The notes beneath the pieces are model-generated. The model was not told the origin of the DNA. It was given only the letters and a program-made list of their open reading frames with translations, and did no database searches. This document shows positions 46,461 through 58,189 of a stretch of 64,000 nucleotides of DNA, one piece after another (within the stretch, counting starts at the first letter, position 1; each line of letters begins with the position of its first letter). The translations under genes and the position numbers were made by a program. The stretch lies in contig NC_063049.1 of assembly GCF_018812025.1 (NCBI RefSeq), forward strand, positions 10,917,537 through 10,981,536. Reading direction: 5' to 3'. This DNA is from Megalobrama amblycephala. Its lineage: Eukaryota; Chordata; Actinopteri; Cypriniformes; Xenocyprididae.

Positions 46461-48437
46461 ACCTCCTATACCTTTAAGGAGAAAGTGCACACAAGAGCTT
46501 TGAAAAACTCAGCATGATATACTTTGTTCAAACATTTCCTGACATCGCTTCCTTAAGAAGAATTAGTCTTTTGCTGTCTTTCACGTCTGCTCTTTATACA
46601 AATAAACAGTCATATTTCCAGCACAGAGTTAACTTGTCACTAAATGTTTCAGGCAGCGTTATGTAAAACTTTTAATGGGATCTGAGCTGACTAGCTTCTC
46701 CCGTGATTTGCCGTAGCCATGGAAATGATTAATGGCGTACAGTGGGTGCTCTGAAAGAGAGCCGGTCTCTCTGCCGTCGGTAGCGGCCACGCTAACCTGC
46801 TCTCTGACTGACATTGCATTATAATATTCACTCATGAAAGTGCACCTGCTCCCGGCTTTAATGAGCCTGTAGAGCTGGCCTGCCATGAACCCAGAGCTGA
46901 AACACCTGATGAACGGCTCTCCTTTTTGGCAGGGTAGAGTATAATAGCACACCAAAAACAAACCCAGAGAGAAAGCAGCCATAGTCTCACATTGAATTAT
47001 ATTTTTTTCATTAGTCCGCTCCGAGATCTCCACGGCTCAGATTAATCAAGACTTCTGCTCTTTAAAGCTATCAAAGCATCTCTTTGAGTCTTTTATTGAG
47101 ATTTTATTACACAGTTCTCTGGTGCACTGTAAAAAATAAGTCTGTAAAAAAGCTTTACAGTAAAAACCTGTCCACTGATTAATGGTAAGTTCCCTTACTA
47201 TACAGGAAAAACTCAAATAGATCTCCTGCATTTCGTGTAATAATTACAGAAAAAAATTATGTTGAATGTATAGTTTTTTTTTTTTTTTGTAAAAAGTAAA
47301 ATAGAGCGAGACGTCTTATAATAAAAAAAAAACTGACATTCCTTGTGACATTTGATGGCATTTCATTTAAATAGCTGTTTCTTAATAGTTTTGTTATCAG
47401 TTTTTATATTACATGTAATAGTGTAATTAATTTTTATTACATTATTTTAGTGCTGCCTATGTTAACATAATTGTGTTTTGCATTTGTATACTGTATATGA
47501 CACTGTGCACCTTCTATATATTCATTTTTTTTTCAGCTTGAAAAAAGGCTACTTGTGATGAACTGACTTTGATTCTTCATATGGTTTTCTCTTTACCATA
47601 TGTGTTATCAGGAAAATATTATGCAGTATATGTTAAAAAACACAACTGCCAGTTTGTTTGGTAACACTTTATTTCTCTGGTCCACTTTAAACTTTCTTCT
47701 ACTTATTATTCTATTAATGTAAGGTCTAATGAAATGTGATTCACCCACACCATGTATGATAGACAATCCATATTGTGAACATCACACATCATCCTCTTCA
47801 GAGCAATTCTCATTGTCAGCCACATGAATACAGTGTTTGTATTGTTACAATGCAGTTTCTAGATAAACTTCTGTAGTATCTGATTGACATTGAATAGCTA
47901 CCCCACCACATCCCAGACTAACACTGTAAACACTCCACATCCTGTTTGTTTAGAAACTTTTTTGTTGTTGTTGAGAGACCAGATTCTTAATTAGATAGTG
48001 ATGATGTGCACATCTTTCTCCGTCTTATTAAATTAGAGGCACCTGAAGCGCTCAGTTGTCCCGCTTATCTCTGGGAAACAGTTGGGCTGGTGCCAGTGCG
48101 AGGCTGTCTGCTTGCCAGTGTGTGTGCTGCCACGTGTGTGTGTGTATCATTGACTTCATACGTGCAGTGAGCGAGCTTTGTGTCTCTTTATAGCCCCGCA
48201 GACACAGCACGTCTGTCCAGCACGACAGGGAAATGTTTTTTTTCATTAACACAGCTCTCCTCGCTCTGTTGTGCTGCTGTTAAACCATGCATTGATCTTG
48301 AGCAGAAGCTGCTCAGCCCAAACTATTATAGCTTTCTCTTTTTATAGAGTAGGCTATCTACAAACTAATCTCTTGAGAAGATGTAACTATTTTACAATCT
48401 GGTGATTGACAGTGTAATTTGTAATAAAGCATATATG

Positions 48438-48471
<34 letters not shown>

Positions 48472-50077
48472 CGCAAGCATAAATGTCCACACCTAACCCC
48501 TCCCCTAAACCTCAAAGTATACTTCAGTTTTGATGCAAACGCTTAGTGTATGCGTACAGGCTTTCAAATTGTACTCCATTCGATAGTGTGCATACACAGG
48601 CACTCGATACATGCACACTAGAATGTTTCATCCTTGTTCAGTGTCTGTGCTATTTCTCAGTTATGATCAGTACAAGCAATCCAAGTAGTTTATGGGAAAA
48701 AGCTAGTTACATTAAATAGAAAGAGTTTGTGGGAATTTGTACAATGTGTCAGGCCAGCCCGTCTGGCACCAACAACCATGCCACATTCAAAGTCACTTAA
48801 ATCACCTTTCTTCCCCATTCTGATGCTCACTTTGAGCTTCAGCAGGTCACCTTGACCAGGTCTAAAAGCCTAAACGCATTGGTGCCATGTGATTGGCTGA
48901 TTAAATATTTTCATTAACGAGTAGTTGAACGTATCCTTGATAAAGTGGCCGTTGAGTGTAGACATTTAATCAAAACAATAACCGACAATGAATGCAGATT
49001 GATGCCTGATTTATATTTTCGCCTGGCTCCACAGTGCGAGCCTCCACTGACTGCGAGCACTCCTCCCCAAATGGACAAGGCATTTATACTTGACGTATTT
49101 ACTATACTTTACTTGACACTCGCCGTTGTACTATACTATGCAACAACAGGTGGCGACGGAGATCCAGCGTTAGCGTCAGTTCTGGCAGGTCACGTCAGTC
49201 AAGCTCGCATCAGCTGACTCCCAGGTGACTCACGTCTACCTATAGGAATATGACGCCTATCAAAGCATCCATATATAAGCTCCTCAGTATTATCAGTAGC
49301 TATTTCTCAGGAGCTAATTACTCTCCTCCATCCCCAGCTCCTCCTCTTGTCAGTCAGGATTAGGCCTTATGATTCCCCTGAATCAAACTAATTCTTGAAA
49401 AATGTGTACATGTTAATTTATTGACATTAATTATATCTGCATATGTTGGTTGCATATGGGGCCAGAGGATTAGAGGCCAGGGTGGAGCTATAAGGATGGA
49501 GGACCCCAATGTCATTGAACCCCCATCTTTCTTAGTAACAAAAGAATCCTCTTTCCATTTCATAATTAATGGTGTATAGTATGCTATGATAAAATGCATT
49601 AGAATATTGTTACCATGCTTTTGTGTAAAACTGCATCAATTCTCCAGACCAATATAAACATGCAAATAGGGTGACAAGATGGAACAAAGACTTTCTCTTG
49701 GTCAGTTTTGATTGGTCACCTCATTGGAATGGGTGTGAACTGATAGGGCTTTAAGAGTCCTCAGATCAGGTACACCTTTGCTCAATCTCTTTTGAGACCA
49801 TCGTTTCAAGGCTCTTTCCAGCAACTCTATCTTCAAGTTAACTTCTTTGGATTCAACGTGTACCACACAGAAGAACCCAAGTGAACGCTTCAGCGCACTC
49901 CTGACAAAATCATCAAGAATCTCCAGAATTTACTGGATCTGGATTTATTCAGGAACCAAAGTCAATGCAAGTACCCGTTTGCAGCCTTTAGACGCGTTTC
50001 CAAATTTGTGCCCCTTTTAAGGTGACCCTGATTCTTTGATGTTTCTCACAGGTTGTGGTTAACTGTTGTAATCTTGC

Positions 50078-50080
<3 letters not shown>
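46460..50080. other. Intergenic, no gene seen
   Basis: Includes a less AT-rich block (46660-47040) and another at about 48040-48260, both free of clear repeats and possibly regulatory. There is a 30-base A-run at 48440-48470 and TE-like TATACTT words near 48515-48530. Splice-bounded exons were looked for and not supported. Confidence 0.4.

Positions 50081-50083
<3 letters not shown>

Positions 50084-50113
<30 letters not shown>
50084..50113. repeat. (TC)n microsatellite
   Basis: Pure CT run of about 28 bases. Confidence 0.9.
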
Positions 50114-50119
<6 letters not shown>

Positions 50120-50699
50120 ACTTTCCTTCACTTTCTTTATTCCATATATAATCTTTGCTTAGTTTAGTTGTGTATGTAGCCTAACGTAGTATCGTTTATT
50201 AAAACATTTTATCCACGCTTATTGTCTCTGTGTTGATGCTCACAAATCAAAGTCTCTTAAACATCCTGATCTAGCTACATGCTATTACCCTGCTAGTACT
50301 TGATATTGTTGGAAAAGGTTATTCTTTCTTGGCCAGGAAGATAATTTGTTTCCTAGAATTGATAACAGATTATGCTGTCTGTTCGCTCGGACGAGCTGAT
50401 TAAATAATCGTAAAATTAATTCCGCTACAATATGAAACTCTAAATATGTATAATTAATTATAATTCGTTATGGTTAATTATTCATATTTGTTTTGAGCTG
50501 ATTTGCTACAGTGGAGCTAATGGGTTGAAGGGCCAAGTCGGAGTCATGGGCTCGGAGGGCCGAGTGTGAGCCAGAGGATCGACACTCTAAGGTTACCACT
50601 CTGAAAACTACGGTGGATCTAGGTGATGATGAGACCGTGGTCATGGTGGTGGAGCTGGAGGGCCAAGGACAGCCAGCAGATCAGGAGGATGCGGTGGAG

Positions 50700-50966
50700 C
50701 CAAGGAACTGAATGGAACCAATGGAGGAGGTGAAGCTAGGAAACTGGGCGGAACCAGAGGTGGAGTCAGAGAATTGGACAGAACCAGAGGCTAAACCAAG
50801 GAACTGGATAGAACCAGAGGTGGAGCAAGGGAACTGGAAGGAACCAGCAGGGGATGGAGAACCAGGGAACTGGACGAAACCAGAGGCAGAGCAAGGGAAC
50901 TGGACAGAACCAGAAGGGGAGGCAGAGCCAGGGAACTGGACTGAACCAGGGGAGGAAAAAGGGCCA
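50700..50966 (+). repeat. Minisatellite, about 30-bp units, open in several frames
   Basis: Tandem imperfect units around GGGAACTGGACAGAACCAGA and GGTGGAGCAA. Read on the plus strand the units translate to a recurring GNWTEPE heptad-like motif (85 codons, 50712-50966). The minus strand is open too. Upstream (50500-50700) the sequence is purine-rich and similar in style. Most likely a satellite inside a former mobile element, since no start context, promoter or splice signal is evident. Confidence 0.7.
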
Positions 50967-51730
50967 TAGAACAGAGAATGGGTGGGAGACCACTTCAAAG
51001 TTCTTAAACAGAAATTAAGACAATTAACCACGACATGTTGTTCCATCTGCTCACATTTTTTTTTTACTGTAAAACAATGGGCCAGGCGAGGGTTGCTACC
51101 TTGTGGTCAGCAAACTAATTGGTGCAAAAAAAAAAAAAAAAAAAAAAATTCAAGGCACAATGTGCGGAGTGCACATGATCAGAAAAATCTGGCTGTGCGC
51201 TTACAGTACACGTGTTCTGTGCTGATGATTATATTTACGTCCTGTGCGCTGTACTCATTCCCTAACACGTGTAAAACCGTAAGTATACTTTGGTCTTAAC
51301 TGTCAGGGGGACGTAAGCAGATTGTACAAAAATGTACAATCCGAATGTACAAATTCAGGTGAATTAGCCACCAAAAACATAAAATAGTTATGAATTACAA
51401 AAAAATTGCATTTTGCAAATCTTTCTCTCCTGACCAGTCTCACTTTTGTCTTTATGCATGTTAATGTTATGGTGACTACTTCTAATGCATCATGTCTATA
51501 TATGTGTCCTGTTTAGTTAGTGATAAGTGTGTTGTCATTGCCTGCGGTGATGCCTCCATTTCTTCTCTCAATACACATTAATATAAAAAAAAGTATTCAA
51601 CAGATGGTTAAACAAGAAAATAGGAGAGTGATACCTAGAGAGAAGTTATTGTGAAATGTTCAGGGCATTTAGCCTATTTATTTAATTATTTATTTCTCTT
51701 GCTGTTTTCTGTGCAAGCTCAGTGAATTGG

Positions 51731-51761
<31 letters not shown>

Positions 51762-52403
51762 AAAGAATGTCAGCTCCTCTGATCATAGACAGGTGTTCTA
51801 ATTGTAGTTGACAGCCTGTCATGATGTATTTGTGTCTTAGTATGAAGCAGCAAATATTAAAACACAGAATGAATATGTGTTTGCAGCCGTAACACACTGC
51901 TTGTCATCATGCTTTGACGGAACACTCTGATGAACAGCCTGAAAGCTCGCAATGATTTTGTCACCTGCAGTAAAACGTTTTGTACTCTTTTTCTCTGTGT
52001 GGAAGAGTACAGCCTGCCTTGTGTCCTTAAATGCATTTTAGGAAAAAAGGATAACAAGAAAAAGTTCCTTTCAAATCTGTATATGGGAAAGAAAAATCTC
52101 AACTGAGTTCTCTTTAATATTGCATTTCTCCTAGACAGCAATGAGATTAAATTGGTAGCATATGGAGAATTTTGTGAACATTTGCAACAACAACAAACAA
52201 AAAAAAGTAATAGGCATCTCCTTTAGAGTTTCAGAAGAGATCTCAGATGTCTCAAATTGTGCTCAGATTTTTAAATAAACTTTTTTTAATTAACATTTTT
52301 GTTAATCCTGATTTCTTACAACTTGTGTGCTTTTTCTAGGTGAGATGGAGTGAAAGTGTTGGTTACTTTTGTAACCCTTGTTCCCTGATGGAGGGAATGG
52401 AGA
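50967..52403. other. Intergenic, no gene seen
   Basis: A-run at 51126-51148, a CT run at 51732-51760, and otherwise unremarkable AT-rich sequence. Confidence 0.4.
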
Positions 52404-53205
52404 CATTATGTTGACTGACAAATGGGGTCTAACTTGGAAGCCCCAATCACCATTGAGTTTTAGAAAAATGGCCAATGGAATTGGTGTGTGGAATTTGCCT
52501 GCCAAGCCACTCCCCCGTACATACAGGTATATAAGATGACAGCACGCATCCATTCATTAGGTTTATGCTGAGGAGCCGAGACGGTATTCTGGCCATTTAG
52601 CAGGGTAGTCCAGAGTTGTGTCAGGACTCTGTTGGCGTCCCTATGGAAAGTGCAAAAAGCTACATAAACTGTGTTACGAGTGTTGGATATGCAGATGCTG
52701 GCAAGCTGTAATATGCCATTTTGACAACTGCTCTCGCTAAGTTGTAACCTACCCAGCGCCCCATGAAAGCCCAAAATCTTAGTCCTCCATGCCCCTTGAA
52801 GGCATGGGGCTTACTATGGAGATAGTCATTAGCTGCTGTTCCTTTTGTATGTTTACCTCTTGGGAGAATTGCTTCAGTTGTCTTCCCATTTTTTCAGCCA
52901 TGACCAGTGTTGATTATGCTGGGGGAGCATACCTACTCCAGGTGAAAAGGGACGCAGAGGCCACATCCAACCTGTAGGGAGGAACATGTGGAATTACACA
53001 TTTGGACTGACCTGTGGGACAGTGCTACATATGGAAAAATCTCTGCGGTTGGTCCTGTCTAGAAAGGGATTGAACTACTACAGACACAGAGATGGGGCAG
53101 AGCAGAATCTGCCTAAGGAAAGACATGGATTTACCGACAGGGATAATCTACCATGGAAGAATACACATATGGGATTACCAAAGGGAACCATAACATATGG
53201 GGCAT

Positions 53206-53640
53206 CTAGTCCAATACAGGGGCTGACCGGGCATGCATCTCAGGTACTGGGCCTGGTGTCAGATGCCTCTGCCGCGTCTGACTGCCAAAGAATGCCTGGA
53301 TGATACTCAATCCAGGGTCCACCAACTGGGCAGTTCTCATGGCAGGGAATGGTTCTGCAAGCGAGACACTGTGCCAGCCTTGCCGCCATTTACCAGTTTG
53401 TACATGAGGAGAAACCGTCTCAACCAATAGATTATAGAATCTTGTGAAGATATTAGGTGTGGCCCAGGCCGCAGCTCTGCAAATGTCTGCCAGAGAGGTG
53501 CCACGCACCAATGCCCGGGAGGAGGCAACACTCCTATTGGAGTGAGCCCTCACTCCGAACCTTTAGCCTGCTGGCGCTTCTCAGGAACCTGATGATCGAG
53601 TTGTGCTTTCCCAGTGACCTACCATCCACTGCATCATGAT
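53206..53640 (-). pseudogene. DIRS tyrosine recombinase C-terminus remnant
   Basis: The frame 53553-53206 starts within RAHSNRSVASSRALVRGTSL and ADICRAAAWATPNIFTRFYN: the HxxR-type box (His-Ser-x-Arg) followed by the helix with the final Tyr, as in DIRS recombinases. Upstream residues of the catalytic set lie in other frames or are lost. Confidence 0.75.
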
Positions 53641-53780
53641 GTGCCTTGACTTTCAAGGTGGAAGGACAGCCTCTGCTCCAGCCTCTCTTTCAGAAAGGAA
53701 AGCACAGAGCCGATTGGGCATCTTCATGACAGGAAGAACACCACTCAGAGAACAGACTCCATTTCAAAGCATAAGCTCAC

Positions 53781-54240
53781 CTAGTAGAGGGAGCACTGTC
53801 TTAAGTGATAGTGTCTACCACTGCTGGTGGCAGGCCACTTAAGTCCTCCTCGTCCTGTCCAGAAGCCACACATGGAGGTTCCAGAAATCTGGACACGGGT
53901 GCCATATGGTGCCCTGTCACTGAGAAAGAAGGTCCTTCCTTGTGAATGTGAATGGTGAACCTGAGACTGCTGACTCCAGAGGAGGATATGGTGGTGGAGT
54001 TGTGACAAGCGATGTGAATGTACACCGCCTTGGATGTTGATGTATGCCACCATTGCAGTGTTGTCCATCCGGACCAACACATGCTTGCCCTGAAGCAACA
54101 GCCAAAACCAGCGCAGGGTGAGCAGCACTGCCAGCAAATCCAGGCAATTGATATGCTACTGCAGTCAAGGTCCTGTCCAGTATGACACAGATACTGAGGA
54201 AACTGCTCTTTTATTCTTTCTTTGAACAAAAGCAAAAGAT
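53781..54240 (-). pseudogene. DIRS RNase H-like domain remnant
   Basis: The frame 54137-53781 includes LLQGKHVLVRMDNTAMVAYI and NIQGGVHSHRL, the segment following reverse transcriptase in DIRS polyproteins (the 'V.DN..V..YIN.QGG' motif). The reverse transcriptase between it and gag is essentially absent. Confidence 0.75.
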
Positions 54241-54950
54241 TCTCTGCCTGACCCTCATCCAGGGGAAGGAGTGGTTCAGAGTGGGGGCCAGATGTGCTTG
54301 ATGGCTTCCATCTGCTTCTGGTCTGCCGAGAACTGCTGGGCAAAGTACTCAACAGTGTTGCCAAAGAGGCCATCTTGCGAGATGGGGAAGTTGAGAAAGC
54401 ACACTTTGTCAGCATCCTGCATCTCAGCAAGGTTCAGCCAGAGATGGCATTCCTCGACTAAGGTGGACATCATCTGGCTGAGATCCCGCACCATGACTTT
54501 GGTCACCCGGAGAGCGAAGTTGGCTGCCGTGTGCAGTTCCTGCATCAGCCTGGCTCAGAACTACCCTTGTGCAGTTCTTTAAGTGCTTTGGCCTGTTGGA
54601 CTTGCAGGATGCCATCGCATCAGCCTGGGAAAGCATGGCCATCAAGTCTGACACCCTAGAGGGGGAAAGCTCAGCTTTGTCTTCATCTCCAGAGGATAAT
54701 AGCCCACTCTACGATGCAGCTATCAACGTCTGATCCTTGCCTAGAGCACCGAATGACAATCTGGGTCCCCACTTAGAGGAACCTGCTCCGTCATCCGGCA
54801 GCTCAGCGGCACACAATATGCTGGAGAAGTGGGAGGTCCATGGAGACTGGCCCAGCGGAACCGGGCTGGGTAACAGTACTCACAAGTAAGGAAAGTCACA
54901 TATGCAATGTTGACATGGTCATGGTCTTGCAATGAGGGCATTAACCATCT
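54240..54950 (-). pseudogene. DIRS gag remnant
   Basis: Minus-strand frames 54545-54276 and 54654-54424 overlap and are shifted against each other. They contain ELHTAANFALRVTKV, MSTLVEECHLWLNLAEMQDA and FAQQFSADQKQMEAIKHI, wording I associate with fish DIRS gag proteins. A frameshift near 54470 breaks it. Confidence 0.75.
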
Positions 54951-55447
54951 ACAGATGCCGTCTCAGCATGCTTGCAGCCCAGACATGGGAGACAGCGATA
55001 ATGGTCTTCATAGGAGGCCAGGAAATGATCACATAGACGGAAAGGCATCTTTAAAAAGACACTCGCTGCCCATGTTTGCTGTTTTAGGGAAATCTGCTCT
55101 TTTGCGCTGGAGCACCCAGGGGGGAATCGCTACACTTAACAGTGCACTTCTCTTTTTGAATGGTGAAAGAGCTGAATACGCCTTTTCACCAGCAAGAGAG
55201 ATCTCCTCTGTTGCAAGCTCTTTTTGTGAAAGCTCTTTATCAGGTGACTGGAAACAGTGATCACTGTACTCAACCACTTGGCTGCAAAGCAAAATTCTAA
55301 TGAGTGGATGTGTGCCACCATCTTATATACTCGTATGTTTGAGTGCATGGAGTGGATTGGCATGCAAATTCCACTCACAGTTTTTCTAAAACTCAAAGGT
55401 GATTGGGGCTCCCAAGTGAGACCCAATTTGTCAGTCGACATAATGCC

Positions 55448-57144
55448 ATAATGACTGATGAATAGGGAACTGCAGGACTAAGAGTTTTATGAACGTGCAC
55501 ATCACATAGTTGTTCACAGAAGCCCAATGGCTAAGGTCAAGATTTTCACCAAACCCTATCCTATACCCCCAGAACACTCGAAATACACGTCATGTGTCAC
55601 ATGAGATCATTCTGTGATACTTTTGTGTTTTTGTGTGTTTTTTTTTTTTAAAGCTTGATGCTGGTCTCTATTCACTGCCATTATATGGTTGAGGACAAAC
55701 ACTGGCACAAACACAGGGCATTAGAACAACACCAGGGTGAGTGAATGATGACTTATTTTTCATTTTAGGATGAACTATCCCTTTAATAGGAACTCTCTCT
55801 TCTGACTCTCATAAAAATATCCATATTCATTTTATAGCTCTGTACTCTTGCTGTAGTCAAAAACTGATCTATTTTTTATGTCTTCTAAAAAATCTTGAGA
55901 GACATTAAACAAAGTTGTTACCAAAATAAAACAATAAAAGAGTAACTTATGATAAAAAAAATAAATAAATTCACCACAATTAGCCATAATCAGCAATCAG
56001 CATTCAAACAGAAGGACTGGAAATCCATTTTTAATAAGAGTGGATCAAACAACAAATACAGCTGATGAGGGTTTTGAAATATGCCAGATGGAAAAAGAAC
56101 CTCACACGGTTTAATAGTTGACTGTTATGCAATAGATTTTTTTTGTTTTATGATTTCTAAAGTAGAAGTTTATTCTCTTGATGAAATATCTTATCTGTAA
56201 ACAACACAATCTATTGAATGGTAGCCTATATTTACACATACACATGCACTTTCAGAACTGATCTAGAACCAAAACAAACTGGTGAAGGAAATTGGAGGTA
56301 AAATGATATCCAAAGTTCATTTAGAGTAGTGAGAAACATTATAAGTGAAATAATTAATAGAAAAGATAGTCACTTCTATCCAAAGTGACTTCCAGGAAGG
56401 ATGGTAACATCTTATGTCTCACTCTTTACAGTGCTACCAGTAGCCTTTAATGGATGGATGGTTGGATGGACAGAATTTTTTATCAAATTTCCAACAGACT
56501 GCAGATGGTTTGATTGAAAACCACAAGAAAATGAAAAAGGTAAATGTTTCTCATTCTCGAAGAGAGATCACTTTTTGAAGTTATTATTTTATTCACTGAG
56601 TCTTCAACTTTTTTCAACTTCTTCAACTTCTCTCTCTCTCCCTTTACCAAAATTTGGGTGACATCTGCTCGCTCTGTGTGCAGTAGACAGAAGGACACAT
56701 CAGGGATCATATTAATATTTAATATCTGATTTGAGGTCAGTGCGGCTCTCTCTGTGGATGAAAGTAGAGAGCGCTTCTGCTGTCATACATCTGTCAAAAG
56801 TCTGTGCTGTCAGGGTGGCTGTCAGTCTCCAGTAGAGAGCCAGGCAGAGTATGCACTGCTGTGACCACCTGGACTCTATCCCCAACCATCATCCATCACC
56901 AGACATATTACACAAAATAAATACAATTTAATACATTAAAGTCGGCATGAAATAAAAATTCACTATTTATTTTGTAAACAATAATATTGTGAACGTTAAT
57001 CTTTTTCACTCGGATGTTCTTCACAATAAAGAAGAAAAGATCTGCCGCTACTTCTAATAGATCGCAACTTTAAGGAAAAAACTGTTTAGTAACAATTTAG
57101 TAGCACTTATACATTGTAAGAAACTGCAAGTGAAAAGTAACTTA
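55448..57144. other. Intergenic, no gene seen
   Basis: About 55720-55790 has a half palindromic-element end (GATGAACTATCCCTTTAAT). A repeat-free block lies at 56730-56890. No supported exon. Confidence 0.4.
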
Positions 57145-57971
57145 CACTGTAAAAAAAATCCCGTTGTTTCTACGGAAAAATACCGGCAGCTGTGTTTACC
57201 AGAACAATACTGTAAAAATTACATCAAACCGTAAACATACTTACGGAGTTACATGTGAATTTTACATTTGAAATATGTATATTTAACATAGGATTTCAGT
57301 ACACTGTAAAAAAAATCCCAGTAAAATTTACGGTAAAATAACATATTTCATTAACTGATATAATGTTAATTTACCAACCTAATGAAGTACTAATATCTGT
57401 TTTTATCTTTATAATACACTGACAGTCACCAAACACAGTGGTGATAAGAGTCACATGATGAATAAAAGTTCATCACAAGCAGCTTTTCCACAAGCTGAGG
57501 AGGACAATACTAATATATAGAAGGAGCACACAGTGTCATTCACACACACACTAAACACCATCATGGTAACATGCATGAAATTTTAAAAATGCAATAAACA
57601 TTAATTTAACAACATTAGATGTAACATAAAACCCTAATGTACATAACTGATTAGAAAAAATGAGAAAAACTAAGAAGAAACACAGTTATTTCAATGAAAA
57701 TATATCAAATGTGAAGTGTCACGCAGGGAATTGTGGGAATGTCAATTTACAGTTTTTCACTGTAAATTTTACAATGAATTGTTATTTTTCACTTTCAAAA
57801 ACTGTGAATTTAACGGTATTTTACCGTAAAATTACATCAAATGTACCGTTAGATCTATTACAGTTATTCACAGTATTTAGTACGGAAACTTTCTGTAAAC
57901 CAATTGACAGTTTTTCACCGCAGCATTTTTACAGTCTTTTACTGTTAAAATCACGGTAATTTTTTACAGTG
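57145..57971. mobile_element. DNA element with CACTGTAAAAAA inverted ends
   Basis: Starts CACTGTAAAAAAAATCCCG and ends TTTTTTACAGTG, with a second left end at 57302 (CACTGTAAAAAAAATCCCAG). The interior is full of TTTACAGT / ACTGTAAA words in both directions. This suggests one copy inserted in, or fused to, another of the same family. Confidence 0.7.
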
Positions 57972-58064
57972 TACTGTAAAATATTCACAGTAATTAACTG
58001 TTTTCATTTACAGTTGCAACCATGTAACTGTAAAGTAAAACTCACTAATTTGCAAGTAGGGGAG

Positions 58065-58172
58065 AGGAATGGGATCAGCAAAGGACCTCGAGGCAGGAAT
58101 CGAACTCAGGTCACCGGAGGTGCAATTGCGCTCTATGTCAGTGTGCAAACCACTAGGCTGTTGGCACCAACT
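58065..58172 (-). repeat. tRNA-derived SINE head
   Basis: On the minus strand an A-box-like GCCTAGTGGTTTGC (58158-58145) is followed about 38 nt later by a B box GAGTTCGATTCC (58107-58096). The spacing fits a tRNA-like pol III promoter, but no complete cloverleaf with CCA-ready acceptor stem forms, so a tRNA-derived retroposon is more likely than a tRNA gene. Confidence 0.65.
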
Positions 58173-58189
58173 GATTCTTAATGTTTAAG

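Larger units (their letters stand above)
52404..55447 (-). mobile_element. Collapsed DIRS-like retrotransposon with inverted terminal repeats
   Basis: The left end (52404 to about 52583: CATTATGTTGACTGACAAAT ... GCCCCAATCACC ... TATATAAGATG) reappears inverted at the right end (about 55258-55447). Between them lie broken minus-strand frames in DIRS order: gag, RNase H-like, tyrosine recombinase. Inverted terminal repeats plus a recombinase in place of an integrase are characteristic of DIRS elements. Length 3.0 kb is about half of a complete one, and most of the reverse transcriptase is missing. Confidence 0.85.

Noticed and set aside
46659..47033. 124-residue minus-strand frame
   Set aside because: Amino-acid pattern shows no domain, and no splice partners or start context were found. 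Non-coding conserved sequence is as likely.
53801..54430. 209-residue uninterrupted minus-strand frame
   Set aside because: It is a shifted frame of the DIRS gag/RNase H region (Trp- and Ser-rich); the conserved motifs lie in the other frames.
58065..58172. Possible functional tRNA gene on the minus strand
   Set aside because: A and B boxes are present, but no complete acceptor stem or consistent anticodon arm can be formed; a SINE head explains it better.
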